A stretch of DNA of 64,000 bases, from contig JAJEKV010000048.1 of NCBI GenBank assembly GCA_021234155.1, positions 2,075,873 to 2,139,872 of the forward strand. Direction: 5' to 3'. Each line of letters starts with the position of its first letter. Position 1 is the first letter of the stretch. Shown here piece by piece: positions 43,200-57,560 of the stretch. Position numbers and translations under genes: made by a program. The notes below the pieces were generated by a model, which did no database searches, was not told where the DNA came from, and was given only the letters and a program-made list of their open reading frames with translations. The DNA is from Isoetes taiwanensis (Eukaryota > Streptophyta > Lycopodiopsida > Isoetales > Isoetaceae).

Positions 43200-44960
43200 A
43201 TTTGCTTTTATTCCTTTCTTTTGCATACTCAAAAGCGATCAAAAGCTGAGTCACTCCTTTACCATCTTTGAACATCGTCACGACCATCATACTCCAAACA
43301 TTTGTGTCACTCCATTTAGTGTCGGGTGGACCTTTTCGAAGCCATACACAAAGTACAGGGGCTGCAACTTTGAAAACATCTTGCATGTATGCTCAGAAAT
43401 CCCACAGTAGGCATACATAAAAACGAGACCCCTGATTCCTAAGGGAGTGGATCGGACTCAACCCACTTTTATTATACGATCATGGGAATTTTTTCCACTG
43501 CTCCAAAACCAATTTCACCACAAGCTTTCAAGGCAGGTAAGATAAGGCAAATTTGTTGCTCTTTACACACGACAACTCCATCTCTACGTACAATTCTAGT
43601 GCAACATCACAATATCCAAGGTAGAGCATGAGGTGATATTATTACTTTTCCATGGATATATCACGGTTAGATTGTAAAAGCGGCTTTTAAAACCTTCTTT
43701 GCTTAGAGAGCAAATTTTGAAGGAAGAATAGAGACAAATAAAGATTAGTCACCCAAAATAGAAATTGAATTAAGTCAGGTTTTGCTCCATAAGGGGACTA
43801 CACCACGCTGCAGTCGAGTCTTTTCCACCTAGAGTACCCTTGCAAAAGGTAATAAGCATTGTTTACGGATAGAGGAACACCTTGTGTTTCACCGCCAATG
43901 GCGAGGAGCCTCATGCACATACCCATTCTTTACAGTTCCAATCGCCGCCAATGTCGATAACAAGTTCAAGAATTTTGGCGACCAAATGTTCCATCAGGCA
44001 AAGAGTAAGCGAGGCGAGCGAGAGCCAATATGCTCGTGAATTGCCTGCTTCAGAAAACAAGCAATTCTTCTTCTACAGGCGAAGGCCCGGCTTTGGTGTT
44101 GTCGCGACCCGCACGGCCTTGCTTGCACCGCGGAACTTTCCGGCCACTTTCGCCGCAAGCTAGCCGTACCCGCAATTAACCCCTCAACAATCTCCTTGTA
44201 ATGCGTACATGAAAGCAATCTTGATCGATATTTCCAACAAACCTTTGCCAGCTCTGAGCCTAAATTCCCTTTGAGTCCACGAACCTAAATTAAAAGGCCT
44301 GCGTTGCTTGCATACGGGCTTTATGAAATTTAAATATTAATTTCTTAAGGAATAAAACATGCAAAGGCAAAACCATTACAAAACCATAGATAAAATGCCA
44401 TTGGAATATGAGAATATAGTGGTAAGCTCTAGATATCTTACGATTAGTATGCCTGCGTGTATCGCCCATCAAATCATATAGAAAACCATAGCAAAACTAT
44501 ACAAAAATACCAAAACGGCCCACATTGTGCTATATATTAATATATGTGTTGATCTCTGGATGAATGTTATGGACTATGGAAATCATAGGTTGACAACAAG
44601 GTCCAGTTGAAGCATAGATGGTATTTAAGATACAAATTTGTTCTCATTAAGAGGGGAGAAGGTAATGACTGCCAAGATTTGCAGGACTGTAAATAGAGGT
44701 ATGCTTGGGTTTTCGGATAATCTGAGATACAACGGAAGTACGCAGCCCAGCTTCAATCGGATAGAAGCATTACGAGATATCCGATCACGCGATTTGAGCA
44801 TTCAAATTGAGGACCTCAATTCTGTAGCATAATGACCTTGACATTTATATTATGCGATTTGGGCAATGGCTTCGTCTTCTTTTGAGGGGCTTTTTATCAC
44901 TTGGATTCAAGAGATAATGTCTTCATGACAAGGTAGATCAGGCCTTAGGGACAAAGAGAT
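43200..44960. other. Intergenic, no gene recognised
   Basis: A GC-richer patch at 43860-44170 has frames open on both strands without family resemblance. No repeat or RNA gene was seen. Confidence 0.5.
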
Positions 44961-44963
44961 ACT

Positions 44964-47130
44964 TTAATGGTTTCTCAATTTTCTATTAACCTTCTGTCTA
45001 GTGTTAGCAGCAGGAGTTTCAAATGAGGCATGTACTTTCTTGGAGGTTGATTTCAATTTTTTTCCCCTTTCGGATTTCTCAATCTGAGTCTTATTGTTTT
45101 TCTCCTCATTTGCATCAGAAAGCTTATGCAGATAGGAATCATCTTCCCAGTTGGCTTCAATAAGACTATTTGGATCGGAATTTTCTTTATCATTATTAAT
45201 TGTTGCTAAGGAGTGAGAGCATTTCCAGAATTTAGAATTGCAACAGCCATAATTTAATGAAGAATTAGATGTCAAATTATCTGAGTTGGAAGAGTTTGGG
45301 ACTTGCCTGGAAATGAGTTGCTCCACATCTTCAATGTTTGCAAGCATTTTCTGATTAATCTGAGCTTGCATATCTTGAGTCAGTGGTACCAGATCTGTAT
45401 GTGTGCCAATGATGTCCACCATTTCCGTACTGCAATTGTTTTTGCCTTCTTCCAATTGATTTAGATTGTTACCAACTGTTTCATAGACTGAGACCTTATC
45501 TGCTTCTGGATAATTTACATTTCTTTTGTTGATGTCATCTTTTCCTTTTGTGAGGTCATTGCCCTGAGTTACTGAAATCCATATTCTCAAATATGTCCTG
45601 TGAATCTTTAATGACCATACTTTTTAGATTAAATTCTTCTTGAAGCTCAGCAATCTGAACTGCAATGCCTAGGGAAAAGCCACCATATTATCTGGAGTTG
45701 GTGGTTGGCTATTAATTTCAGGGGAAAGGTCAATGAGGTCAGAGGTATGATTGATAATTGTTTCAAAAGGAATTAAGGAAGATGGGACAGAGGTAATTGG
45801 CTCCACTGTGTCTGCACAAAAATCCTCAGATAAGTCAGTTAGAATATTAAAACTATTAGAACAGATAACCTTTGGGGGACTGTTTGTGGACGAGCTGATG
45901 AGAATATCTTGATTTGTTGCTGAAGGTAGAACTTTTGCTAGAGGAGTGAGAACTTCAGAAGACTTATACATTTGCAAGGCAGCTGGCATAACAGTATGCA
46001 TGCTTTCCTCTGAACTTTTCAAATCCTTAATTAATAGAATCTCATTCCCTGAAGCTTTTGCTTTGGGCAAGTTCTTGTCACTGAAGTCATATTTCTCGAA
46101 TTGCTTCAAAATGTCTTCTGCAAGTGGTTTAGAAGCTGTGTGTATAGCAATTCCTTTGTTATGCTTCTTTCTTGCCATATTTTGCAGATGACTAATTTTA
46201 CTGGTTTCCAGAATACTATTAAGGGTTTGTGTAAATCAATGGTGTTGAGAGCCATTGGTGCTTTCCCTTTTAATAGTTTTCTGTTCTGATCCATTCTCGG
46301 CAAGGCCTTTGAGAATCTACATTCAGTTGATTACCTGCTTGATTGCCTGCTTGCAGTTGAATTTTCTCCTTAATTGCTGTAATTTTTATTGAATGTAGCC
46401 ATATTGCCCTTGTTCAAAACATTTATTCTGACAGCAGGCTCTACCAAGGAAGAGTATTCTGAAGGTTGACTTTGCAGGTGAGGTAAGCCATTCTTTGCAT
46501 CATTTTTCTCTGCAGCCATTTTCTTCTTCTTTTGAATTCTTCTGTGACTGCCATTATTATTCCAAGATTCCTTTTTTTGCATAATCTGGTTCTCTTTAAG
46601 CACAATATTTTTAACATGCTGATTTGAATCCTTTTGTTGAAGATTAACAAAATTGATTTTCTTTTAGAATTTCAAGTGCAGCTAGAGGGTTCGAGCAGTT
46701 AGAGCAAGAGAAATGCCTTGAATTGCATTTATGGCAAAAAATTGGTAGACCAATCCATCTTAATTGTAGAGTAGCTTTGGATCCAAAGAAGTCAATGAAA
46801 GGAAGGGAGGTTGGAATTGGTTTAGAAAAATCAATTTGAACATAGCATTTTGGGGGTTTGTATGGAGAATATTCAGTTGCAATGTATGATCCAATGGAAT
46901 TAAAGATGCTGGAAAAACACTCCTCATGCCAATAAATTGAGCTGAGGTCATTCATTGGAACATAAGCAATGCATAATTTCTCAAAATCTTGAAGAGGGAG
47001 GTTGGGACACCATTTTAAGAAATGAAGTTGGAAAGTGTAAGCCAGAGTAAGGTGGCGGAGTTTAGGAAGTTGGCGGTTAAGGTGTCACGTTCAATCACCA
47101 TAATATAGGGGTTTGGCGGGAAGATTGAAT
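44964..47130 (-). mobile_element. LINE ORF1-like remnant: DUF4283 domain and zinc knuckle
   Basis: Read from 47130 down the minus strand. First comes a DUF4283-type segment with KGVVINSIFPPNPYIMVI, then AYVPMNDLSSIYWHEECF and KCYVQIDFSKPIPTS. Next is FFGSKATLQLRWIGLPIF with the cysteine-rich CHKCNSRHFSCSNC (46955-46644). Lysine-rich linkers and long low-complexity Ser/Asn/Glu frames (46178-45669, 45590-44964) follow, ending in a basic tail. This is the order of the nucleic-acid-binding ORF1 of plant L1-type LINEs. Frames shift at least four times. No endonuclease or RT was identified after the last stop. Confidence 0.65.
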
Positions 47131-47199
47131 TTATAACCACTCCTTTATTGTAGTTTAAGAAGCTTATCACATCCTCTCAATTTTAAGTAAGGCCTTATC

Positions 47200-50100
47200 A
47201 ACCCCTAACCAAAATAGCGATTAAAGTTTGCAGAATTCTAGTAGCAATCACGAGTGTAACTTGATACCTTTGAAAAGTGGTGAGAGCGAGAGAGAGGTGC
47301 TCAAAAGCTTTTCGGTCCGATTTAAGTTGTTGGCGAGCTCTTACGGTCTGTAAAGGGTTTACGCAACATGCCTTTGTTCCATTACGGGCCGACACGCCAT
47401 TTGCATCAAGCACTAGATCACCATTGTAGCCGGGGATCTTTGCATGGATTACATCAAATTGGAGTGGATCGATCAAGGTGGTACATCCCGCACTTTTATG
47501 TAGATCAGATTAAGAAATCTCCAAAATTTTATAATGGAGAGAGGGGTTGATTACTTAGGATTTACTTAGCGAGATAAGGTAAGGCTCGATCAACTGGGCC
47601 GGGAGCATGAGCCCGATCTGCGAAATGAGATAGGACTAATGTTTAGGGCTTTTTCACCGAGATATTTTTTCTTTTTTTTTTTGAATTTTCAGCGGGCTAT
47701 TAAAGATTGGAGAAAGCCGCGAGGGAGAAAACAACAAGGAGAATAGGAAAGGTTATAATTAAAAGAAGAGGCTATAAAAGAGGCTATAAATAAAAGGGAA
47801 ATCACGAGAGAGGAGCTATCTAACAAATTAGAGGATGCGAAATACCAAAAATACGCCATAGAAAGCAATTGAAGGCATAAATTAAAAACTTCTTGTCCGA
47901 GATAAACTTTAGCGATGATCATTTCATCATCCATTCGAAATTGACTCTAAAAATGCATGAAAATTTGATTGCTCCCCGTAAATTCTTCAAGCGAAAGAAT
48001 TGAACATCTGAACACGAATTTAAAATTTTAGCACCGGAGCGAAGAGTATTTTTGATGAAAAAAGATGATCACAGGAACCTCTTGATTAGCTATGATAGAA
48101 TTCTACGAATTAGGATAGGGAGCCTGAGAGGAGAAACCACCAAGTAAATCTGCACCTGTTTGATGATTGCAAAGATTTTAGTGTCCATAGAAAGCGAGAG
48201 GGTGAGATCATAGTTGGTGGCCTAGTAATAATAGCCAAATATGCTTGATTTTAGAGGGGTCTAGGTGTTTTCGTGAGTTTTATGAAGGAAGGTTTTCTTT
48301 AAAAATAAAAATAGTCATATTTAAAATAAGTATTCTATTATTTTTTAGGACTAGCCCAAACTATTGTCCCCTTTTTTCTTAAGAAAAAGGATTAGCCTTT
48401 CTTTATATTACAATATTTACATATTAAATGTTAATAGCCAAATATTTAAAGATTTTTACCATCATTAATAGTAGTAGTTTTAGGACTATAAAATTCTATT
48501 GTACTAGTAAAGTGCGGCGTTGCGGTTTATACATCGATATGTGCAAAGGCACGAAGAAGTTGTAGATGTACTTACATGTAACAAAATCTTGATATTAGAT
48601 TGCATTGAGTTGCCTCACATGACAATTCATTGTATTATATTGAATTTATGCATTTTATAGGTGGCATAAATGAATTTAGCTTTATGTACTTCAGGAAATA
48701 GCAATAGGCATTTTTTTTGCAAAATCTAAAGTCTTATGTAAGACAAAGTCGCCAGGCAGTGATTCGGAGTGAGGGAGACAATGGATGAGGTATAGAACAA
48801 AATTTGTTTTGTATATCGCGATCAAACTTGAAAGCGAAAACCCGATGTCATGAGGGTAAAGGAAGATGTGCACTTGTTGGATGCAACAAATGCTATCTTG
48901 TAGTACGTACTTCTTGGATGCAATAGAAGTCTGCTGGAAACAATTGTTATAAATAGGGGCTTTTAAGTCATTGCAAGTCTTATCCTCCATGAAATATGCA
49001 TAAATTAAGACATTTTTCTTGCCTTGTAAAAATTGTTTTCATGTGGTTGATTTCAAAATATTTACAATTTTGTATCTATACTTTCTTTTATTGCTAGAAA
49101 TATAATATGAGTGATCCCAAAAGGTGGGTTTAACATGTAGAAGCCGAGGCACCTATTTTTATGGGCATCTCATTTTATGTGCGTAAAGGTTGGTTGCAAA
49201 CTATGGCTTATTTATTAGATTATTGTAGCTATTTGGATTATGGGCTGGAACATTCACAAGTCACATGCCACATGGGTTTTGAAGGTAAAAGATACCGGTA
49301 AAATACACACTTTAAACTTCATAGATTATCATATGCATGCAACTATACAACAACAACCATTCCCGTTTAGTTTTAGCTTCTCCCATTAGAAAGAGAGAAT
49401 CACAGTCTTGTATTGCCACAACCTAGGTCTCCATTTTTCTTTTTATAAAGGCTTTGTTTTCACGCACAATGATACACTCCTCATCCAAGAAATGCATGTA
49501 ATTTTGAAACTCACGCTCTCGATATCATTTGCTTTATTCGCGACATCCTCATTCATCCAACATCCATCCGCGTGAAACATTTTTTTGAATCTTTGAAGCA
49601 CCTTAAACTCGAAATTTTGTGGTATTTATGTTAGTAATATGCTTGAATAATAATTTGATAAATCAATCAATCCATTTTTCGCAATAAAGTCTATTGAATA
49701 GATAAACATCATATACTTATATGGACATTAGATCCTGTAAGCTTCATTAGCCAAATTTGCGTGCAAGATATTTACTACATTATGCGTACCAAAAGGCCCT
49801 TTTTGTTAGCATTATGGAAATCAAAAAATTGGCTATCTTTGCATAGCCACGCTGAAACTAGGTTTTCCTATTTGTCTAGATGAAGAGCTTGCATTATGAG
49901 AGTTTTATACATTATAGAATTCTAAAAACACAAAGAAAGAAAATCAACATCAAGTAGCTAATCAATTTGTGACAAGACAAAAGCAGAGAAAGAAATTGTT
50001 ATGACATAATTGGAGATTAGCGTGAGCATATTATGTACGTAATCCTAGCGACTATGGACTTGATTTTACATGAATACTCGGAATTTTAGATGCTCTTCGA

Positions 50101-52455
50101 TACATGATTGCTTGAATCGATATGAGCAAAATCTTCTCTTTACTTTTATCAAGTGAAGACCAAATATGTAGCAAAATAGCAGGGGGTTTCCTTTTTGTAT
50201 TTTTTGCTGCTTGTTTTCACTAAGGTTTTTATATATGATTTGATGATGGTATTCCAGGGGCGGTACCTAATTGAATTTTTATACAGAGTCATCTTATCGG
50301 CATAGTTTTAGTAACCTTTTTCAATGGATTTACACGCTATAATTTAGCTAACTATCCTAAATTAGACATACAAGCATGTCGAACATGGTATTTTAGGGTT
50401 TAGTTAATCCATGATTTTGCTTCTATGTTTTTCTTTAGGAGTCTGTGAGGAGGCGGCCAAATGAGGCCTCAGTGCATGGAGTTACGCTTGGGCATGGGTG
50501 TATTTGGTTTTGCAAGCTTGGTAGAAGCGGTTTGGCGGAGAATATCAAGCAAGCAAGCGTGGCTATTGTTTTGCAGGACAAGCTTATGGAAAAAGGAATG
50601 CCCATTTTCCTTCATGATTTAGAACCAGCCCAAAGCTGAGGAGATGGCTTATCTCCAAATTAATTAAATCCTGTCGCATGTCTACATAGAGCAGCGCTAT
50701 TATTATTCAACATTCAAAAGCAGTTAAGCCCGAGTTTAAATTCGATTCTTTCACAGTTCTTGCCATCTAGAGCCTTTGACCCCGGTTACTCATTGTTGTT
50801 CAAGGCTCTCTCTCTTTTTACATCTTTTCTAAATTCTCGCGGCTTTTTACCAGCGTAGTAAATACGTAAATTTTTCGGCCTTCGGATTCATGCTGCATCC
50901 AGAAATTTAGTGCGGCTTTTTGGATTGAAGCGAGTTCAAGTCACGCCAGCAGGAATTAAAGGTGATTATTGCCTAGGGATGATTGTCCGTTGCAGGTGAT
51001 TCTTTGCTTCAACTGCGAGGAAAGAAGCGTCCTGGTGGCACTTTTATTTGCGGCGGGAATGCTTTAGAGCAAGGCCCCATTCATCGGAGTTTTCTTCAAA
51101 ATTTCATCTCCAAGTTTCTATCTTTCTAGTTTAAACTTCATTCTTTTATATATTATGCCTAGAGTTTTCTTACGCGCTAAGGTTGCGGCGCTAAAGAACG
51201 CGAAATTAATCTGCTAGAGCTTTCACGAGTATCTCCTACTAACCAGCGGTGTCTCGATGACTCACGCGTAATCTTTGCTTTCTAGCTACTTTTATTGTCC
51301 CGGTTGTTCTCTGTGGACATTATTTTCTTATACTAGTTTCATTTATTTAAAATATGCCTGGAGTTATGTGCAGGCTGCGATTATACTTTCATAGGGAATT
51401 GCAAGTCCTCTTAAAGAAGCTTCGATTACCGCAGTTGTTGCGGGAATCTAATTCTTTAACTAGGCGACTCATTCATATTGGAAGGCAGGAATCTATGTCT
51501 TGGCCCCGGAGGACTCGTGATATTGGGAAGGCTACCTCCTTATTCTCTGCTTAATTGCTTGGCCATATGCCATTATTTAGGCATCATGTCCACATCACAT
51601 ACGCTGGTATGATTTAGCAGCCCATGCATTCTCATAGTTTGTACTTGCAAATTAAAGGATTCACACATTTTTAAGTGCATTTATCGCGTCTGGGGGGCGC
51701 AAGGTAAGCGAGAATAGCGGATTTTTCCACTTCTCTTCTACTACTAGTTAAGAAACAATGTCGCTGGGTACACTTGAATTACTTACCTTTTTTTATGTGT
51801 ATATGGAAATGCTAGAAAGAGCGCTTTTAAAGAAAATAAAAGTTGTTTATTTATGATTTCATGAAATCACGAGGGGTAATGCATTTTGAGATAAAAGGCT
51901 TACAAGCCCAAAGCATTATTTCTAATGCCCAGGATGAAGAAGGTGAATCTATTTAACTATTTATGTAATGACTAACCTTCACATCTTTTGAATACATGAT
52001 ACTTGTCATGTTGAAATAGGTCTATTTGATGGAAATGGGATATTCGAAATTCATTGAAGCGGTGATTGCCACCAAGTTGATGTTTTTATGTATCATATGC
52101 ATTTGCCTATGTTCTTTGTTCTCCCAATATTTAATGGTGCAAATGCCTCCTCTTGAGATTGTGGTGCTCAAATAAGATATTTATATCCATGCATTTTTCT
52201 ACATATCTTTTGTTCTTTGTTCTTACTATTTAATGTGGAGTGAGGATTCTGCATAGCAAATCGCCATATTCTTAGGTTGTTTATTTTTTTGGCACTTATG
52301 TACTTTACATAAACAGAAAGCTTCTATAGTGTATATTTCTTGGCACTTACATAAAAGCGAGCTAAGCGGCCCGCAGAGTTTCTATGTTTTGCTTTAGTTA
52401 GGGCAGAAGAGGGCCATTTTAATGTAACAATCAACACACAAGTTATATTAATATT
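47200..52455. other. Intergenic, no gene recognised
   Basis: Five kilobases of mostly AT-rich sequence with short frames. One short frame, 50445-50639, follows a TTTTTCTTTAG acceptor-like site and reads as ordinary protein (GHGCIWFCKLGRSGLAENIK), but I cannot assign it. A more GC-rich part at 50420-51560 may be an old element. Confidence 0.5.
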
Positions 52456-52458
52456 ACT

Positions 52459-52830
52459 AACACAAACCATTGCATTTAGCCATTTAAATTAAAATCCCCT
52501 TAAACCCCCTTTGGTTTGGGTGCATATTCACAAGGGGTTACATAGAGGCCGGCCAGGCCCCAAAAATATATTACAATACATGTACAAAATTAACACCATT
52601 AAAGTACATTCTCATAGACACCCATAGTATTTTGTAAACCTTAGTATCTGATATACAAAAAACTTGTACATGCATACCCCACAAATGAGGGTCCTTTATA
52701 TATGCAGTCCGATTTTTGAATAAAGGGTTATATACCCATCCCAAGCCCTGACTCTTTGTTGCGAGATGGCTTGTGAAGATATGCACCCAAACCAAAGGGG
52801 TTTAAAAGGGGGATTTTAATTTAAATGGGT
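52459..52830. mobile_element. Long-TIR MITE, copy 3 (complete)
   Basis: The terminal inverted repeat at 52481-52534 (CATTTAAATTAAAATCCCCT to GTGCATATTCACAAG) pairs with its complement at 52770-52828 (CTTGTGAAGATATGCACCC to GGATTTTAATTTAAATGG), with small gaps. The interior of about 230 bp matches copies 1 and 2 (ACCATTAAAGTACATTC, AACTTGTACATGCATACCCC). No coding capacity. Long near-palindromic arms would let transcripts fold into hairpins. Transposase class is not clear from the ends. Confidence 0.75.
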
Positions 52831-55800
52831 TCAAAGGATGTGAGAATATAAGCACATCCTTGAGAATAGATAGAAGATCAATGCATGAAACTATTTTCAA
52901 ATACATTTTGGCTTGCAATGCATCCCATTGCATGTATATACGAGAATGTGAACTAACTCATGTATAATTGAAGTTCCATGTATAGCGACAAACACACTCC
53001 ACAATAGATAAATAGAAATGCAGCTATTTAATAAACTTATTTTGCAAGTGTTCATAACATCAATAATAATGACAATCACATGTTTTATATTTTACCAAAT
53101 GCCACCATGAGTTGTTGCCTATGGAGCCAAATAAGCATGAATCCTAGAGGAATGATGATGTTAAGAATGAAGTGCCATATGGTACACAAACCTGCCGCGA
53201 ATGTTGATGTACATACGATTTCATATTAACATCTATAGTGTAAACATAACGTTTGGCACGATTTATGACTTCTATTATCCATAAAGAATTCTTGCATACA
53301 GGATATTCAAGAAGACTAAACGAGCCACATATTCAAGGTTTGGAAGCATGCCACGGACTTTTGTTACATCAAAGAAATAGTACCTAAAGCCTTGGAAGCT
53401 TGATTTGCCACAAATCTCACATGTTCTAGAAACCAGCTGCGACATCACTTTATGATTGTGGTCTCTGAATTCAAAACCGCGGCTTTTTGCATTATTGACA
53501 AGCGTAAGTTTCTACAAAAGAGACATCAAATATCCTTTGTATCTCTGGACATCACTTAGGAATCTCTTTGCATAGTCTCTAAACATCAGCCGAGAAATGC
53601 CTTTGGATCTTAAAAAATATTTCTCTTAGTGCATGGTGCTCATTTGCTTTCTTAAGATTTTAAAGAGATTTCTCTTAGTTGTTCATGGTGGGGAGAAAGT
53701 GGGAATACGCATAGAAGCATTAGATGATTATGGAGATGTAGATATTCTATGCTGTATTGCAAACACACACTTTCCTTGTCCTGTGCCGCTTTTCTTTCCT
53801 GTGCTGTAGCCATTGACATAAGGTATAGTACTTTTATATGACCCTTATATTTTCATCCTTTGCATTCTGTGGGACTTTGTGGATGCTTGAAATCATAATT
53901 CTTGTGGTATTGTTGGAAAACTACATTTTGGGGAGGGTGGAAGGCCAGTCATTTGTAGGCATACTAGCACACAATACATGGAAAATTGAACAAGCATTGC
54001 ATCCATCACTTGTACATATCTATCTTCACTCATCAAACAAAAAAGAAGATAGGAAGGAGTCGATGATATATAAAAACACATTGTTTCTCCTTTGATGATC
54101 TTTTTTCTCCATGCGCAAAACTTATCGGATAGACAAATAGGAATCACATTTATTGCCATCCAAATCATGTTGTAGAGCACCATGGGATACATGCTTGACC
54201 ACTATTGTACAATACTTGGTCTAAAGTTACATTAAGCAAAGGTAATAAGCGGAGACTAAAGAAACTTGCATCTATATGTGAATAATTGATTTACCCACAA
54301 TGTCTTATGGGCAGCAAAGATTTGGATGCGGATCAAATCACAACCATCACTCGCAGAACATGGATATAGGAAACTCACAGGATCTATCAAATGTGCCACC
54401 AAATTACCTTGGCCGTCATAAATGAGATGCATTGCATAAAAAATTTTAAAGGCGAAGGCTAAATCTACTTCCTTTATATGCTCCATGATAAAAGGGTACA
54501 AGCATCATCATTGTTTGCTCTAAAGATGACAAAGGAATTAAAGTTCACCATCAGAAGCTAAAAGAAGGTAGGAAGGAGTCAAGGACATATAAAAATACAT
54601 TGTTTCCCCCTGCAGTGCCTTTTTCTCCATGCACAGAACTTATTAGATAGATAAATAGCAATTACACTTATTTGCCATACTAATCAATACTGATGGCCTT
54701 GACAAAATACAACTAAAAGCACAAAACAAATAGCTTATAGTTACGGCCTTGGCATGAGCGGCAAGATCGAGAGACCCTTTTCATATATGGGTGGTGCTTT
54801 GGAGCAGTTCTTTGAATCACAGACAATTTTAGAACCATGGCAGAGACAGTTGAATTTGCCTGAGGAATAGAAGAACCCATGCAAGGAGAAAGAATGGAAA
54901 TATGGAAAGTATATGTGCATCTTAGTCTATGGTAAGCACATTTCCAGCAAAAGTGGCGAAATTCTTACCTAGGAGTGCCTTATCTGTTGGAATGTTAAAT
55001 TTGGTGCAGATAAAGGCCCGAGGAATGTTATATAGACAATAAAAAATTCTCCCCTTTTTTATCGCACATGACTAACAATACTTTGCATCTTGATGAAGAT
55101 GTTGCTTACCAAATTATGCACATTTCATAGTTCCATATTTCCATATAGGTCATCAAATATACTAGGGTACAAAATGCACCTTGATCGATATGCTTCAAAT
55201 AAGCTCTTCACGTAAATTATGGTTTTCCGCAGCGTATAGGGGCCATCTATTGTGCATGCGGTCAAACTCTAAAATCCGTGAGATGGCATAGTTTTCTACA
55301 TCTAGGTGATTAAAATGAGCTTTTAATCTCAACTCCGTAAGCATTGCGGGTATTCTTCCGGCTTTGATGAAAGTATAACTACCTTTCTACTTAGAAGAAG
55401 GATAATACAGCATAATAGAATAGCCCTTGGTATTTGCCATAACAAAACCAAGGCCATACACAATATTAGAGCACAAATCAAATTTAACTTCGGCTTATGG
55501 CATCTTACTTCACGATATTCTATATTATATGTCTTCCTTAAGCAAATGGAAATACGGCTCAATAGTCTAAGCTTGAAATCACATCATGTGAGCTGGAAAC
55601 AGCATCTATGTGTTATGAGGGGAACAAAATGAATAACATATGAATAACATGATGATGCATTTCAAGATATATGTTTGCGAATTTTGTTTTTACTTAGAAT
55701 TTGAAAGATCCATTTTGAGGCGGCCCGATCTTATCCGCGGCATAAGCGATCATTACCGGCTTTAACTTCGGCCCCATTATTTGCGTCTTCCTGAGTCAAA

Positions 55801-57330
55801 GATATAGTTAAAAGAATCACGGGGACCTTCTTTTAGCGAGCCGAGAGAATATATGGGATTCTAACTTTGAAGGGGTTTTTGTTGCGTCGATAAAGATGTT
55901 GATTTTCAGCCGTGGGTGGTCGGAATCTCAATTTTTCTCTCGCAGCCAAAATAAATTGGAGTTGTTGAGCCGAGGGAAAATAAGTGGGAAAAATAAGTGG
56001 AGTATTCCGGGATATGTTTTAGACTCGGAGTGCATTGCCTGCATTTTGCCTTTGTTCAACTGCTTAGGCATTCTCTTGTAAGTTTAATGTTGCTTCAATC
56101 TTACTCGGCGGTAGCGACCTGAGAAATAACAATAGCAAGACATTAATAACCGTATAAGATCCGGTGACATTGAAGATGTGGCCTTGCTTCATATCTTTGC
56201 ATGTACTTGTATATAAGTTAGATTTAGAATTTTGTATCACGGGGCCAAAAAATATTAAATGTGCATACATATTACAGCAAAAGCTTGCATTCTTCCTTAT
56301 GGCATTTATTGCTAGAATTTCCTGCTCCAGAATCAAATGTCCTATTGTTTTGACAATATTAGCTGCAAGCAGACCAAAAATCTAAAAAGATACTATTACA
56401 TGGTATCGGTAAATTCTTATGTTGAGAGAAAAGCTTATTTAGTACTGAAGGCAATGATGAAATGCATTTTGAACTGGGCTTGGGGTCAGGCAAGGTATAC
56501 TGGCTGAGGGAGAGCAGCAGGAGGCCAGAGGAAACATGGCGGGGCCATGCTTGAGGGCAGGCAGGATTCAAAGAAAGCAAAATACACTGTTCATATAGGA
56601 GTTGGATCAAGATCATTGGCCAATATTCCTATGAAATATATAGCACATGCGAGAAGCAATCCCGGAAAAGAAACAACAATGATAAACTCTTTTGGATGGA
56701 TTATAGAGGCAACCATCTCACATCGAGTGTCTTCCTAGCGGCTTCCCGGTATTACGAGTCTGCGTTAAGCCTCTGTCCATTGATCACGATGCATAAGCAT
56801 GGGTACATACCAATTTGCCATGACCATGCTTAGCCATTTCGGGAACTAAAGCCTATCAGGTAAATGCAAAGAGATATTACATATTACCCACGTCGATCAT
56901 GGCCAAAAGCCGGATGCATACATACATCGACTGCGGCTATAAAGCTTACAAATCCGACCAACAACACACGATCTCATTTTCTCCATAGAAATCTTCTTCC
57001 CAATTTTTTGGAAAGGAAAATAACCAAGAAAAATGTCTTTTCGATTTTTTGGATAAGATTTTTCTTAAATTTTTACTTAAAACCCAGAAAAAATCACTTA
57101 GGAAATCGAGTTAAAAATTCAAAAAGTTTTTGAAATTATTTTGAGGATACCGAATTACTTAAGATTGATTGATTGATATATCACATATGCATCTTCAAAT
57201 TTTTTTGTAAAGATGGCCAATACCCATCTAGATGCACGAAATAACATCTTCCTTTAAGGGGTTAGAGATAAGTGCAATTTGATCGCCATATACAGAAGGG
57301 TGTCATTGTATTTAGATATCCCACACATCG
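52831..57330. other. Intergenic with one spaced direct repeat
   Basis: A segment of about 130 bp at 54040-54180 is repeated with moderate divergence at 54565-54690. It includes AGGAAGGAGTC, ATATAAAAA.ACATTGTTTC, TTTTTCTCCATGC, CA.AACTTAT and TTATTTGCCAT-like sequence. No genes recognised elsewhere in the stretch. Confidence 0.55.
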
Positions 57331-57334
57331 TCCA

Positions 57335-57560
57335 AGGACATCGGATCGCCGACTAGAATGGGGCGAGCATGCATGTTTTGCATGCATCTGCAGGCCAGCG
57401 CATGCCATTACAGTTGGGGAGTTAACTATTTGCAGATTAAGCAACATCTCGCCAGTAGCTTCCTCTTCTCTCTCGGTGATACCTTATTCTCTGTGATTTG
57501 TTTCAGGCGGGGGAGGGCTACTCCTGCTTGGTTGCAGCAGGCCCAAAACAACTGCGCGTC
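57335..57560 (+). repeat. 1-kb LTR-like repeat, copy E (partial)
   Basis: Short member with GGATCGCCGACTAGAATGGG (palindrome degraded), GGCGAGCATGCATG (CATGCATG at 57368-57375), CAGTAGCTTCCTCTTCTCTC and CCTTATTCTC, then GGCGGGGGAGGGC. The tail of the repeat is absent. Confidence 0.55.

Noticed and set aside
42910-43386. 158-residue minus-strand open frame
   Set aside because: No known motif; the plus strand of the same stretch gives the more protein-like cysteine pattern.
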